This document shows positions 23,475 to 36,906 of a DNA stretch of 64,000 nt, piece by piece. Source of the stretch: Moringa oleifera. Lineage: Eukaryota; Streptophyta; Magnoliopsida; Brassicales; Moringaceae. The stretch lies in NCBI GenBank assembly GCA_021397835.1, contig JAJFZO010000433.1, forward strand, positions 1,240,001 through 1,304,000. The letters run 5' to 3'. The notes below the pieces were generated by a model. The model saw only the letters and a list, made by a program, of their open reading frames with translations. It searched no databases and was not told the DNA's origin. How positions within the stretch are numbered: position 1 is the first letter of the stretch; every line of letters begins with the position of its first letter. The position numbers and the translations under genes are program-made.

Positions 23475-25484
23475 CTAAGCCAGTCCTGCCTGCCTCTCCC
23501 ACTGAAGGTCTGCAGAAAATTCAGACAATGCAGCTCTTGGGTCCCCATTTGAAATCGACAAGTAATATTCAGCAGTACCATCATCAACTTGCATGCTTCT
23601 CCTCAACGAATCAACCACCCGTTTCTTGCCTCTGCTCAAGGCCATCCTGCTCAACATTGAGCCAAGCTCCTTATCAGGTCCACCATCCATATATAGCACT
23701 GCAACTTCCCTTTTTGCGTAGGAATCGAACTCTATGTAGCATGTCCTGTTTACAAGAAGGTCTGGATTGTTTATGGGGATTAATAATCTCTCCCTTGAAT
23801 GTATGCCATGATCACTCATCATATTATTCAGACTTTTAATGTCCATAACCTGCATATGCAAGCAAAGATGAGTACACCAGAAGTTTATAACCGAGGTAGC
23901 TCAGAGACAAATCGTGTTTGTAACTTTATCAGAACAGAAAAAGCAGAAAACTTTCCTGTTCTAACAAAGCAATCAAGATCATCTTTTTGATCGGAAAGTA
24001 ATCAAGATCATTAACATCATTCATGTTTTAACCTAACCATAAAGTTCATATGGCTCAAGATCATCTTTATTGGGACCAATTTCTTTCAATCTTTTTGCAC
24101 CAGATTTTTAATGTGTTCATAAACCTGTCAATTAAACTTGCTCCTTATTTGTATGATCCAACCAGCCATCACTAAGAAGTGGAAGGGGTGAACAAGGAGA
24201 ATGATCTCATAATTACCACGAAAGAAAAGGTCATTTGCATTCAGTAAGACCTAACACCTCCATCAGCACTATAAAAATCAGACCTCTTAAGTGAAGCTTC
24301 TCTCATTTCACCTCATCAATTCACTAAAAGATTTCACAGAGTATGAATTATCTCTTGGCACAAATGAGAATAAAAGGATAAGGGTGGGGGAAATACAATG
24401 TTGGACTAATTCACATACGCCATGTTCCCCATTTTCTTTCACTGCAAATGAAATTGCAAGAGTCAACAAAAACCAAGAGTTGTGGAGAAAACAAAACTTT
24501 CCATTTAAATCATGAGCTTTACATCACCATCAATAATCACAAAACCAGTAGAGAAGGAGACAATAACAGAAAATGAAGTAATGGGAAAACATTTTCATTT
24601 CTTTCCCATTATTCCAAATCCCAGTTCAATCAGTTCAGATGAGCCAATTTACCCAGTTGCCCAACTTAAAAACAGATAAATGGGAAACTGATTGAAATAA
24701 ACTATACAACCAAAACCAAACTTCCCAAAATCTGTGACTTCCTAAGATTTTCCCACCAATCAAACAGTCACAAGTCAACCCAGATAAGTTATAGAACCAC
24801 CCAGACAGTCTAAGTTCTTAGACAAAAACACACACCATTAAGAGAGACCAGCAAAAGTTATAAAGTTATTTATTTCATTTGCTTTCAGTGAGCAAATAAT
24901 TCAGCCAAGCCAAATTTCGAGTTTCCTAAATCCAAAAATAATAGCAAAAACTGAAAAACCCAATTTAATGAACCCTTTCACAGCTATCAAGATCGTGAAA
25001 ACTCCATAATTCTCAATATCAAACATGCCAGTTAACAAATTTAGCACTTCTTGTCCCTGCAATTACCTCACCGACGTCATACCTGAACTGCATACTTGAC
25101 CGCGAGGCTAGCCACGCTATCCCCACGGGAAATACGGTGGGAGATGGCAAACTTCCGGATCCCATTATCCCTCCAGAAGCTGCTATGCAGAGGCCTACCG
25201 ACAACCTCCTTGAGCTTCCAAGGAGTCATGAAAGCCCTCACCACCATGGCATCTTCGGACGCCACCGAATTCCAGACCCTGCACACGCCGCTCGCCCGGG
25301 CCAGGTCGGCCATAGAGAGCTTCTCAAAGATAACGCGCAGCGTGTCGCGGCACGCTAGAGCGGTGAAGTGCGAGTTCATCGGGGAGATTGTGGCGGTGAC
25401 TGCTCTCTCTGGAGCGATCTCAGAGGTGGAAAGAGGTTGGATCAGGGAGTCTGCTTCGTCGTTTTGGTCGCAACAGCAGCCCAT
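23475..25484 (-). CDS. F-box protein with LysM domain (At1g55000-like)
   Basis: Two exons, 25484-25083 (134 codons) and 23849-23475, encode 258 residues. The protein starts MGCCCDQN. It has an F-box in about residues 35-90 (DTLRVIFEKLSMADLARASG, then VCRVWNSVA) and a LysM domain in about residues 110-160 (SHRISRGDSVASLAVKYAVQ, then DIKSLNNMMS and RERLLIP). The single intron falls inside the LysM domain. The C-terminus ends in a conserved block with YYLSISNGDPRAA. F-box proteins are substrate adaptors of SCF ubiquitin ligases. With no signal peptide, an intracellular protein is expected, so its LysM is unlikely to be a surface chitin receptor. The N-terminal MGCCC suggests lipid modification (N-myristoylation or S-acylation), which is inference. 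It is next to AXR4, as in Arabidopsis from memory. Confidence 0.92.
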
Positions 25485-26882
25485 TTTACAGACAAGAGAG
25501 AGAGGATTATGTGGTGTAGAATTTATCAGGGACACAAGATGTGTACATAATAACTATGCATGCTTGTACTCTATTTAAGTTCATTTTTTATTTTCTGTTT
25601 TTATTCTTTTCTAAAAAATGATATCATTTTGGGAAAGCATTTTATCTACTATCATAGAAATTTTTTTTATTCATTCATTTTTTAAAAAAATACATTTTTA
25701 TAACAAAAATACATATGAATATATTTTAAATATATTTAATTTTTATTTTATATTTTAATAGATCTATTGAATCAATTTAAATTTTATTATAAAATTTAAA
25801 AAACTACAAATATTTAAATTAAATTTTCATATAATAACTTTTAATTTAGATATTTAAAAATACTTAAAAATTGTTGCTAAATTTTCAATATTTTTTAATA
25901 TTAAAAAATAAATTTAAATTGTATTAAAAATTTAAAAAAATTCATGAATAAAAATTTATTTATATTTAAAAGATAAACTTGAAATGATTTATAAAATTTA
26001 TTCAAATTAATTTGAGGTATTTTAATTTGTAAACTACTTTTAGTTTTTAATTATTTAAATTAGAATTTAAATTAAATTAAATTAAAAATATACATATAAT
26101 TGATTTAATAATGTATTAAAATTAAAATTAAAATGTAAATATAATATAATTTTTTAATATTTACAATAAAAATAATTTTTTAAAGTAGATTAGTAAATAA
26201 GATGATAATTAGGGGTGAGGATAATTTGATTAAAATCTAAAAAATTGGTAAACCGAATTCATTTAGATTAATTCGATTCAATTTTTTAATTTTAAATTAA
26301 TTTATAAATTAATTGTTTCAATTTTTTGATCGATTTATTAATTTTTTAAAATCAAAACTGATTAAAAATTGATTTTCATTTAATAATTAATTAATTTTAT
26401 TAATAATAATTAATTTTATTAAAATATAAAATTTAAATTTAAATAAAATTTTAACTAATTAGCCAAATACTCACCCTAATGATGATACTTATAATATCTT
26501 TAACATAAACGTTAAAACTTTGTAATAAAAATTATATTTTTTCCTCTTTAAAAGGATTAAAATATTATCTCAAAGGAATTGTCCGATGGCCTGAGGCTGG
26601 TGAGAAATGAAAACCAAGGGAAAAGCATAAGTTTTCCTTGTACTCTAACCAAACACAAAGTTTCCAGGAAAATCTTAAATCCTTTAACCTCAAGACCAGT
26701 TACTTGAAATGAAAAACAAGGTTCTATATCAGCAAAGCTTGGTGAAGAAAATGCTTATGGATACAAACTGATTCATGATCGCACAAAAATCAATACTTTC
26801 TCTTCCCTTGTAAAGGGGTTTTTGTTCTACTGCAAGATGAGATATAAATCAACTTTGTCAGAATAGTAAGATAAGATACAAA
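25485..26882. other. F-box/LysM promoter, then AT-rich spacer
   Basis: About 100 bases upstream of the F-box/LysM ATG are GC-balanced. From 25580 to 26570 the sequence is AT-rich low complexity, with degenerate dispersed-repeat character and an aaccgaattcatttag.ttaattcgattc-like motif near 26250. The last 300 bases form the AXR4 3' flank. No gene was found. Confidence 0.6.
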
Positions 26883-29306
26883 TCAACTACCCCATCTGTG
26901 ACCACCAAGCCCATATGCATCCACATAGCCTGCTGCATGAAGATGGGCATGGCCATCATGGTGATCATGGCTATGGTGATGATCATGGTGGTCATCACTC
27001 TTGGCTTCATCAAACATCTTCTGAATGTGCTCAGGAATAGGTTCTTCCTCAACTTGTCTGACAGATTTTGGCAATGAGGAGACGAAGTGGAAAATATTCT
27101 CAGCTAACTCATCGACAGAATCTTCCTGTGATATAAGAATAAGAAAAGAGAATGAGAAAACAAGTTAAAAGACTTCTCAGGGAATCTGTAAGCAATTTCT
27201 AAAGCATTCAAAAGGGCTTCTTTGAAAAGAAATAAAGCTATCGAATTTTTAGAATAATGGAAGAGAACTGTATCCTTTTCCAAACTTGGCATGCAGAACA
27301 GTCAGGGAACCAATGGAGGTAGAAGACTCATGCCTGATATAGCAAGAACCCAATGGTGGGTGAAATGAGAAAGAAGATTCAAATTACTTCCAGAAAGGGC
27401 AGTGTGCAAATGGTGTACCTATAATGGCAGCAACTCCTTCATTTCACAAGGTACATTTATAACTTGCAAGTCCACTTATCAAGTTAAAAAGGGCACCTTT
27501 CAAGAAGAATATCAGATTCCACACTCAGCATCAAGCAGACATGAATACTTTTCAGAACCTCCTCACAGAGTTTTATGTTTTTCAATGAAACAAGAGATGC
27601 AATTTTTCGTTATAGCTGCTTCCCCAAACAATATGTGCCCTCCACAATTTAATCAATCTGATATAAAGAATTTCAAAAAGCATATCCTGTATTTTTACAA
27701 TTTCTTCACCACTTCGGGGCATATTCAACCCTTGGATTGCACTTGCCAATCAAAATATCTACTTTATAACTAGGGTGCAACAAAAAGTTGAAGCACAATC
27801 TTTAAGACCTACTATGAATCTCCATGCATAATATTATAGGTAAACTTAAGCAATTATTTCATACCCGATACTGCACAATAGGGCACATCAAATTATTCAT
27901 TGTACTCACCAACAGCATTATCTAATTTGCACACACATATGTGGTAAAATTGGAGCAGAAGTCAAGTAAAATACTCATGGCTTAAAGCAAGTTTAAATCT
28001 TATTCGCCATTCTAATAAAACATATTCAAGCAAGCAAAAAATATGAAATTTCCGATCTCAGAATAAGATGGAAACAAACAGATGCATTCAACAGTCCATG
28101 AATCCTCACCTGAGGCCACCGCTCACCAGAATGTAAAATGAATTTTGCCTGTGGAAGTGCATCAGCAACCCGTTGCCCCTCTTCACTCCACTCTTTAGAC
28201 CAATCACTTGACCAAATCACTTGCATTGGAATACTTTTTATCCCATCCAAACCACCCCATTCTGCTACATCAAAGCTATGATTCAACTTCTTCCAGGAAC
28301 CAAGAACTGCTCTTCCCCCATCCCTTCCCTTCAGAAGAATCCTATGCGCCTCCATCTCTGAAAAAGCTATCCCCTTCGAGCAACACGAGCTTATCAGCTT
28401 CCTATACACAAATGAAAAGCACTGCACAACCTCCCTAATCATTGGTATCTCCAAAACCCACAAGGGCAAAGCTGCACTTGCTCCAGTATCAACTAGAGTT
28501 ACACTTCTAATTGACCCAGAATTCTCAGAAACCCAGCTTGCACTCATCCCTAAAGCAGAATCATGTAACATCAAATGCACAGGAGCTAAACCTATTGTCT
28601 CGATCACTTGCCCCAATACCCTTCCTGTCTCTTCACTACCCAGTTCAATTGCCTTGATGCTCTTTCTATTTGAAATCCGGGATTGCATTATCTCCTCATA
28701 TGGAATCTGACCAGTTTCAATCATTTGATCAAATGCCCAAAAGAACCCTTTTTCTTGAATCAAATCCCAAACCTCCTTAAACCTCACTAATACCCCAGTA
28801 GCCCTCTCTTCTTCCGTGGCCACCGTTGATCTATCCGAGAAACCGTTTCCAGGGAGATCAATGGCGATTACATGAACCCCTTTTGAGCCCAGAGATCGAA
28901 TCATTTCGCGGAAAGCATAGGAGCTAAGACCCAACCCATGAACAATCATTACATTCTCTGATGCAAAAGGACCACTTTCGGTGACAAAAACCTCAATTGG
29001 GGGTTGACTCGGGTTTGTTTGGACCTTGATGATGCGACCATTTGAGTAGTGTTGGCGAAGTGAGGCTGGTAGTGAAAGGAACCAGGACTTCGGGTCCTGT
29101 GAAGAAGAGAGAAAGGAGAGAGAGACAAAGACGAGAGTAATCAAAGAGGCAGTAACGGTGAAATAGAACCAGAAAGCAAAAGGGTTTTGTGTTTGCGGTT
29201 TTGGATCCTTCGGAGGCAAAGTAGGTCTGTGGAGTTTGGTCTTCCGGATTTGGTTTTCTGACGATCTTGGGCTTTGTTGTTCTTCTTCTTCTATTATTAT
29301 CGCCAT
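26883..29306 (-). CDS. AXR4: AXR4 (AUXIN RESISTANT 4), ER accessory protein for AUX1 trafficking
   Basis: Two exons, 29306-28110 (399 codons, phase 0) and 27125-26883, encode 479 residues; Arabidopsis AXR4 is of similar size. After an acidic N-terminus (MAIIIEEEEQQ) and a Pro/Lys-rich stretch comes one membrane segment at about residues 43-66. An alpha/beta-hydrolase-like region follows, with VHGLGLSSYAF, IDLPGNGFSD and LHDSALG. The usual GxSxG nucleophile elbow is replaced by HDSALG, so catalysis is doubtful. The C-terminus is strongly His-rich (residues 448-466, HHDHHHSHDHHDGHAHLHA). In Arabidopsis AXR4 is an ER protein needed for correct localisation of the auxin importer AUX1. Upstream in-frame codons exist, but the ATG at 29306 gives the conserved start. 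It diverges from aminopeptidase P, with 335 bases between start codons. Confidence 0.93.
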
Positions 29307-29641
29307 TGCTGAGAATTTGGAAACTTTCAGAATGCTAATTGCATGCACTGTAAAAACTGAAGATTTTAAGGTCTAACGAGACTCCAAAATGGGTATGAGA
29401 GACAGTGAGAGAGAGAGAGAGGGGGAGGGAGGAAGCGAGAGACATGGAAAGTGTATAAAGTGAGATGAAAGCTAAAATGAACTTTTTGGAGATCAAGGCA
29501 ATGAAACGGTACCGTTCGAGGCGACTACCAATGCGTTCCTTTCCTGTTCGCTGCTCCAGACCTTATCTTCAGCTCTCTCTCCAACAGTGTTTCTCTTAAA
29601 AACGCTCTGAAGTCTCTTTTTCTCTCTCTAGAATTGCTACC
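29307..29641. promoter_or_regulatory. Bidirectional promoter region AXR4 / aminopeptidase P
   Basis: Only 335 bases separate two divergent start codons. The region holds a GA-rich tract (29398-29440), a TATAAA at about 29454 in + orientation, a perfect 12-bp palindrome aacggtaccgtt at 29505-29516, and CT-rich leader sequence next to the aminopeptidase P ATG. Confidence 0.6.
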
Positions 29642-32600
29642 ATGCACTCGCTATCGTCGCGAGGGATGCGCCCTCTGTCTCTGTCATCGTCATCGGTTCC
29701 TCGTTCCTCTCTTCGCTTCTTCTCTCTTTCTTCGCTTCCCATTTTCCACAAATTGAAGACCCGCCCCTTAATTTATCGAAAATTACCGAACACCACACTT
29801 CTTCCTGTACGATGCTGCAGCTCCATCACTGCCAAGCCCTCTTCGCAGATTCGCAAGAGCCACACTGAATCCGTACCGGAGCAGAAGCTTTGCGCTCTAC
29901 GTGAGCTCTTCTCCAAGCCCGGTATCGGCGTAGACGCCTATATTATCCCTTCTCAGGATCCTCACCAGGTTCAATTCATTGGCTTCTGTGCTTAGTTCTG
30001 AATTTTATATATGTTATGTTAATGTATATACCTGCCTATGTATGTATCTGTCTTGACGATTTTAGTTTGTGATAGTGTTTTGAAGTTGGAAGTCCACTGG
30101 GTGTTAACTTCTGCGAGCAGTATGAAATGATTTGGCTTTTGGTTCTTCCATGTAGTTCTTACTTTATACTTGTATTTCTTACAAAAAGATTTTTACTTCT
30201 TAGTTCAAACTTCCATTTTGAAACTTGATGACTCTCCAAAAGTGGGTTACTTGATCATCTTTAAGAGACGAAATCATGTTTTATTGATTGTTATTTAACT
30301 TTTGATGCATTTTAGTCATCAATCAGGAAGAGATTTTATGTAACACAAACAATTTGTGATGCAAGTAAGTGACTTAGTCCTACCTCTATCAATCAGGATT
30401 GCCCCACTTAGGATTTTTGGGCTTATGTTTATCCAGTATTGAAAAATGTGATAGTAGAAACTTTGATGCTCTTGGATGAAGCGTAATTGTCCCTCATTTT
30501 GGTGTTCAGAGTGAGTTCATTGCTGAATGTTACATGAGAAGGGCCTATATATCAGGGTTTACTGGTAGTGCAGGCACTGCAGTTGTTACAAAGGACAAAG
30601 CAGCTCTTTGGACAGATGGCAGATATTTTCTTCAGGTTCTGTTGGTGCCAAAGCTTTTTAAGTTTTGTGATATCTTATAGTTCGAGGTGTAATAGCACTG
30701 ATGGTTTCTTTCCTCTTTTACAATTATTATAATTAGGCTGAGAAGCAATTAAGCTCTAGTTGGATTCTTATGCGTGCTGGTAATCCTGGAGTCCCCACTG
30801 CAAGTGAATGGCTAAATGATGTTTTAACTCCTGGTGCGAGAGTTGGTATTGATCCTGTGAGTAGGACTCAACCCCTTTAAACAAGTGCTCCACGTATCTT
30901 GCTTATGTTCCTGTGTAGAGCAGGCCAATATCTTCAAGCTTTCTTTTGGCTGCATGGGCAGGCTTTTTTTCTTAGCATCATAAGCCGTTTATTATAATTT
31001 GATTATTTATGCGTGACCAAAGTAGATATGTTGGGGTTTTGATGAATGATTTAATCTGCCTTTTCTTAGTCCTCAGTGTACAGCAATCTCATATGAGAAG
31101 TCTTTGTTACTTCTTTTCTTGTTTATTTCTCTCAGCCTTCTCCCTCGTGCTCAGCATTTTCATTAATCCATCTATCATAATTCTGGTCCTGTAGCCACCT
31201 TTTTTAGGCAGATGTTTAGCATATTATTCTTTCTTGTCCTGATGCCATTTGTATTTGATATTGTGAAGGGAGCAGTTTCTTTTTTCCTCAGATGCTGCAG
31301 AGGAATTGAAGGAGGACATAGCTAAAATGAAGCATGAGCTGGTTTACTTGTATGATGTAAATCTTGTGGATGAAATATGGAAGGCAGCGAGGCCAAAACC
31401 TCCTAAGAAACCAATTAGAGTACATGATCTGAAATATGCCGGTCTGGATGTGGCATCAAAATTGTCTTCCTTGAGGGCTGAACTTATTGATGCTGGCTCA
31501 TCTGCAATTGTAATATCCATGCTTGATGAAATCGCTTGGGTTCTAAACTTGGTAATATTTCAACCAACTTTATTAGATCAGTTCTGCTGACCTGTTGTTA
31601 TTAGAAGCGTTATTTCCTCTAGAGTTGGTTGAATGCTGGCTGTCTTTAGACTAATCTAGAATTGTAGCACTGCCTTTGCAGCAGCCTTGAAAATTGGAAT
31701 GAAGTTCTGTCTGAATTTAAGTCCATTATCATTTTAATGGTGACTTTTACTTTTGTTTTGTAAATTTTCAATCCGATGATATTTAATGTTTGTCTTGCAG
31801 AGAGGAAGTGACATTCCACATTCCCCTGTTACATATGCATATTTAATTGTGGAGATTGATCAAGCAAAATTATTTGTAGATAGTTCTAAAGTCACCTCTG
31901 AGGTGATGGATCACTTGGAGAATGCAGGTATTCAGTTGAGACTGTACGATTCCATTCTTTCCGAAATAGAAAGGTAAAAATGGCAGGCCCTTTTCTTTTT
32001 TCTCTTTCTCATCAGTTTTTTTTAATAAGAATCTTTATATCCCGTTGCTTACTGGGAGTTCAAGGAAGTTTTTCTTAAACCTCTTTGTTCATTACGGAAG
32101 CAGCAACTTTTTTTTAAAAAAAAAAAAAATGCGCAGAATGCCTGAACCTTTGGACAGGAGTACTGGCTGGATGTTGGTTTATCATGTGGATAAGATGTCT
32201 CAAATTCTATGGCTGTGAGAATGAACTTTTGTGCAAACCGGTTCAAATCCTGATGTTAAAATGTCAATGCATGATGTGCGTGTACCTTGGCCTAATATAC
32301 CAGAATATTTTGATCTTATTGCACCATTCTGCTTGCTCCTAAATATAGTCCTGATTTGTTACCACTGTATGCTTAAATGTAGCTTTTGTTTTCAGCTTGG
32401 GAGCACGAGGGGCTCAACTTTGGTTGGATACATCATCTGTTAATGCTGCGATTGCCAATATATATAAGTCTGCATGTGACAGATATTTTGGGAGCCTTGT
32501 GAGTAAAAGCAAAGGTAAGACTAAGATGAATGAGAACTCTAATGGGCAGGCTGGGCGACCATATGGAGTTTATAAGACATCTCCTATATACATAGCAAAG

Positions 32601-34720
32601 GCAGTGAAAAACCCTGCAGAATTAGAAGGGATGAGAAACTCTCACTTAAGGTAATTTATCTTTACTATGGAACTTGGTGTTGCATGGATTATTATTTTTG
32701 CTATGCTGTCTTTTCTTGTTGGATTCAACACCTTGTATACAATTACTAACTTAAAATGTGTCGATTACCAAATTATAGAAGAGTGCTCTAGTATTATGTT
32801 ATTTTCTTAACTGGATTTTTTTGATGGTAAGCATAACTCCTTTCTCATATTCCTTTTGATATGTAATTATCACCTTGCATACCATCTTTCTCATTTTTCT
32901 TTTGCTATGTTGCACTTGTTTATGAATAAAATATAGGTGGAGAAAAATCAATCATTACTTATACATGTATGCTATTGTTATATGTGTTCTCTTAGGTCTT
33001 GACTTTCATTATTCATTTATCTGGTTACTTTGGCTGTAATGTTTTTTTGCTTGATTTGACTCTGTATGATTGGTAGGTGTTTATTAAAGGTGAGCTGGTT
33101 GTAACTGTTCTATGTTAGTAATACAACTAAAATATGTTATCAAAATTTTCCTGTGATTTATAGTTATTTCTATCATTTTTATTTTCCATCAGATCTTTTA
33201 CCTAGTTCTGCATCTTTAATCTGTCTGTTTAGAAGGCTTTTGAGTGAATAAGGTGAAGCTTTTCAATGGAAAAGCACATATTATTGTCTTCCTGATTTTC
33301 GTGAAAACAGAACTTGTAACTAATTGCATGATTATAGTCGGTCCTATAGATGTGCATGTAAGTGGTCCTATAGATGAAGAAACTGCCTTTCTTTCTAAAG
33401 AACCGATTCTCTTAATTTTAACTGTAAATGTTGCTTTTGCCAGTTGTCTTTGTGAATCATATTCATTGTGGGATGATGATGTTAATTATCTTTTGTTAAA
33501 TTACATATTCTCGCAGAGACGCTGCTGCTCTATCACAATTCTGGGCTTGGCTGGAAGAAGAGCTTCGCAAGGATGTGAAGCTAACAGAGGTAGTTGTTGC
33601 TGAAAAGCTTCTTGAATTTCGTTCCAAGCAAGATGGTTTCATGGGTACAAGCTTTGATACCATAAGTGGTATATTCACTTCTGTATTCTTAGTCTCCTTT
33701 GCAACTTTGATTGAATTTTGGAATGGAAATGAAAAACTGAATATTTCAAGCAGAAAATGAAACTTTTTATTTTTCCTTCAGGAGTTGAATTTGTCTGTGA
33801 ATTTGATGTCATAATCAATCAACGCATCAATCTTGGATGTCATATAAAAGACATCATTTCTTGTTTTCTAACTGTTCCTTCACGTATAGCTTTTATAATT
33901 TGGTAAAAAATCGTTGATAAAATGGAAATTTTGTCAATGAGGTGTTAGTTGTCAAATCAAACTATGTTGAACTTCTGATCTAGCATAACCTTGGAGCATG
34001 ATCAAGGAAACTCTATATAATATAAATCCCCAAGGAAAAAATTCTATAGTTCTTAAAGGACGAAAAGAAAAGTGACTTGATTTGTTTGAAGTTTTTGTTA
34101 TGTGATCTTCTTGGGGCTATAAGAATGTAAACATGTCAACTGATTGTTTTGCTATATTATTTGGATTTTCATGCTAAAAGTTGATAGAAAGGAGATGGAT
34201 ATAATCAGAACATGCCTCCTTTGTCCATCGGGTTCTCATATAGGCAGAAGTACACGAATGTATTGTATCTGCTCACATCAGGATGATCTTGCAGGTTCAG
34301 GTGCCAATGGTGCAATTATACACTATAAGCCGGAACCAGATAGTTGCAGTATTGTGGATTCACAAAAACTCTTCCTATTAGACAGTGGAGCTCAGTATGT
34401 GGATGGAACAACTGACATAACAAGGACAGTGCACTTTGGTGAACCTACAACACGAGAAAAGGAATGTTTTACCCGAGTTTTGCAGGTTTGCAGTCTTGTT
34501 TCTTCTCTCTTTCATTCTGCATGCCTCACATCTTTACTTTCCAAACTGGCCCTCAGGTTGCTCTTGGTGAATCTTAGGTGTCTTGTGTAATATTTGTGAA
34601 AGACACTGAACAATTCTGCATTTCTGTTTATAGAACTGCTGCTAGAACCTCTATTTGGTGAAATTCTCTCTCCACCTTGCACAAGAAACCCCTCGCTTTC
34701 CCTCCCCCTCCTTCTCTCTC

Positions 34721-34759
<39 letters not shown>

Positions 34760-36540
34760 TTGTCTTGAAAATGTAAAACTCACACTAGGAAACAATCTTT
34801 AGATTCTACGTAGCAGTTCGTAATGTGGCAGCAGAACTTGTGACGATTGTGTATACTGTGCAGAAACGTTGCAAATCATTCATGATTCATAAAAGTTATA
34901 AAGTGATCAATTCTGCTACCACTGCATTATATGTTCAGAGATTATCTCTATCAGGCAGTGGTGTAACTTGGAACCTTAACTAGTATTTTGCTGATCTATG
35001 CAGTTGTTTTTTATGTAGCTTTTGTAATATTGATCTCTTCAAATTTGGGCATACAATATTTTCTGATCAAGTGTCCATTGGCAGGGTCATATAGCTCTTG
35101 ATCAAGCAGTATTCCCTGAGGGTACCCCTGGTTTTGTGTTGGATGCTTTTGCTCGTTCTTTTCTTTGGAAGATTGGACTTGATTACCGACACGGTACTCA
35201 TCTTGCCATTCTACTGACAATACCCCCAGGAAAAAAATCGCTAAACAAGAACTTATGATTTAATTTAGAAGTTCATGCTGATTCACTATTTCGTTTCTCC
35301 TTCCATGTACTAGGGACTGGCCATGGTGTGGGGGCTGCCCTTAACGTTCATGAAGGTCCTCAAAGTATTAGCTTTCGGTATGGAAATATGACCCCCTTAC
35401 TAAAAGGCATGATTGTTAGTAACGAACCCGGCTACTACGAAGACCATGCTTTCGGCATTCGGATTGAGGTAACATAGTTACTCAGATGCAACCATTTATT
35501 TGGCTACTTGGTCTTCCTCATGATCTTTAATGTGTTTTTGCCAAAACAAATCCTTGTTTTCTACCTTCTTGGTTTGCCTCTTGCTACATGGTTGAAATAT
35601 GTGAAAAAAAAAAAATTTCTTCTTATTCTTCCATCACATTGTAATTTCAGCTTTTCTTCGTCTTGCAGAATCTCCTTTGCGTCAAAGAGATTGACACACC
35701 AAATCGTTTTGGTGGAACTGAGTATCTTGGATTTGAAAAGCTCACATTTGTTCCCATTCAGGTATGTTTCAGATACTTTCGTAAGTCATCTTCAGTACGA
35801 TCTCGAGGTTTTGTTACGAGGCAAAGTATCCATTACAAGGTGTCTATGGTTGGCCTGCTTATGCCACATTGTTTCAGATTTTTTGAGTCCACAAACCTGC
35901 TTTGAAACTCAGACTTTAGGAATCGATTACCCAGTTTTTACACTCTATTAGACATTATCAATCAATTAGCCATAAATGGGTTTTGAACTTTTTATGTATG
36001 ATGCTGAAAACTAGAACTGGTCTACACAATGAATTCTTATGCTTTTAGTATCTCATTCTGACCTTTTTTCTCGATCTTTTCCTTCTTGTTTGTTATGTAG
36101 AACTTCATTTGCAATATTATTTTTTACACCATGGTCGGTTTTCTGAATCCTCACATCTTGATTTACTGCTGGTTTAACCGTGTAGACCAAATTGATTGAA
36201 CTATCTTTGCTGTCTGATGCGGAGATTGATTGGCTCAATGATTACCACTTGCAAGTTAGGGAAAAGGTTGGTAATTTTGCTTACATGATAACGGTCGTAA
36301 CTTTGCCAATTACTGCAAAAGCCATGCATACAATTTAAAATGGTTTCTTGGGTGACCCACATTTTATTTCAGTAGATCCCTAGTTTTGATGAATGAGCAG
36401 ATAGAATGTGTTTATGCGATAGGAGATCTGTGTTTAAAATTATGATGCCTAACTTAAGCTTCGTTCAGGTTTCACCTTTGCTGGACGGTTCTGCAGAACA
36501 GTGGCTCTGGAACAACACACGGCCAATTGTCAAACAGTGA
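29642..36540 (+). CDS. APP2: Aminopeptidase P (M24B Xaa-Pro aminopeptidase), chloroplast type
   Basis: Removes N-terminal residues preceding proline. Thirteen exons: 29642-29968, 30510-30635, 30737-30856, 31276-31551, 31801-31973, 32396-32650, 33517-33668, 34295-34485, 35085-35193, 35314-35468, 35669-35761, 36186-36266, 36469-36540. All are in phase and encode 709 residues. The first 80 or so residues are Ser/Arg-rich with few acids, as in a chloroplast transit peptide. Two creatinase-like N-terminal domains precede the pita-bread catalytic domain. All five metal ligands are visible: Asp506 (LLDSGAQY), Asp517 (GTTDITRT), His580 (GTGHGVG), Glu614 (SNEPGYYE) and Glu628 (GIRIEN). Exon 4 begins at a weak acceptor with a stronger decoy AG 16 bases inside it. 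The gene converges with the acyl-CoA synthetase gene. Confidence 0.95.
34710..34756. repeat. (TC)n microsatellite in aminopeptidase P intron 8
   Basis: An almost pure CT dinucleotide run with one GT interruption. Confidence 0.9.
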
Positions 36541-36578
36541 TGCAGTCACCCTGTTGTAATTGGTTGTCTATTGTATTG

Positions 36579-36584
36579 AATAAA
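36579..36584 (+). terminator. Likely poly(A) signal of aminopeptidase P
   Basis: AATAAA 39 bases past the stop codon. The opposing acyl-CoA synthetase stop is at 36907, so both 3' UTRs share at most 366 bases. Confidence 0.5.
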
Positions 36585-36906
36585 TTGCACATATCCTGCA
36601 GCAACTAATATCCCACATTCGCAGTATGGAGTTTTTGTTAACAATTTTCAGTGGTTTTCATGCTTGCCCCTTTCTACAGATAATTAGTACTGCAAAACCA
36701 TAAGAAATATGTGAAGAGATCTTAGGATTTCCTCTTCTGGTTTCTAAATGTGGAAATGGTACATTACAACCTACAGAGCAATAGTCACATTACAAGATGC
36801 TCCCCTCAAGCAATACAAATTACATCAATCAATTAGTTTTTCATGGGACCTTATTGTTATAAATATATAAAAATGGAGTCCTTCGAACATATAAATGAAA
36901 ATTAGC

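Noticed and set aside
28026..28109. Extension of AXR4 exon 1 past 28110
   Set aside because: The read-through sequence is not AXR4-like. A consensus donor at 28109-28108 joins in phase to the exon at 27125, which restores the conserved C-terminus.
32225..32260. ggttcaaatcc motif suggesting a tRNA T-arm
   Set aside because: No acceptor stem, D-arm or anticodon arm can be folded around it, and it lies in an aminopeptidase P intron.
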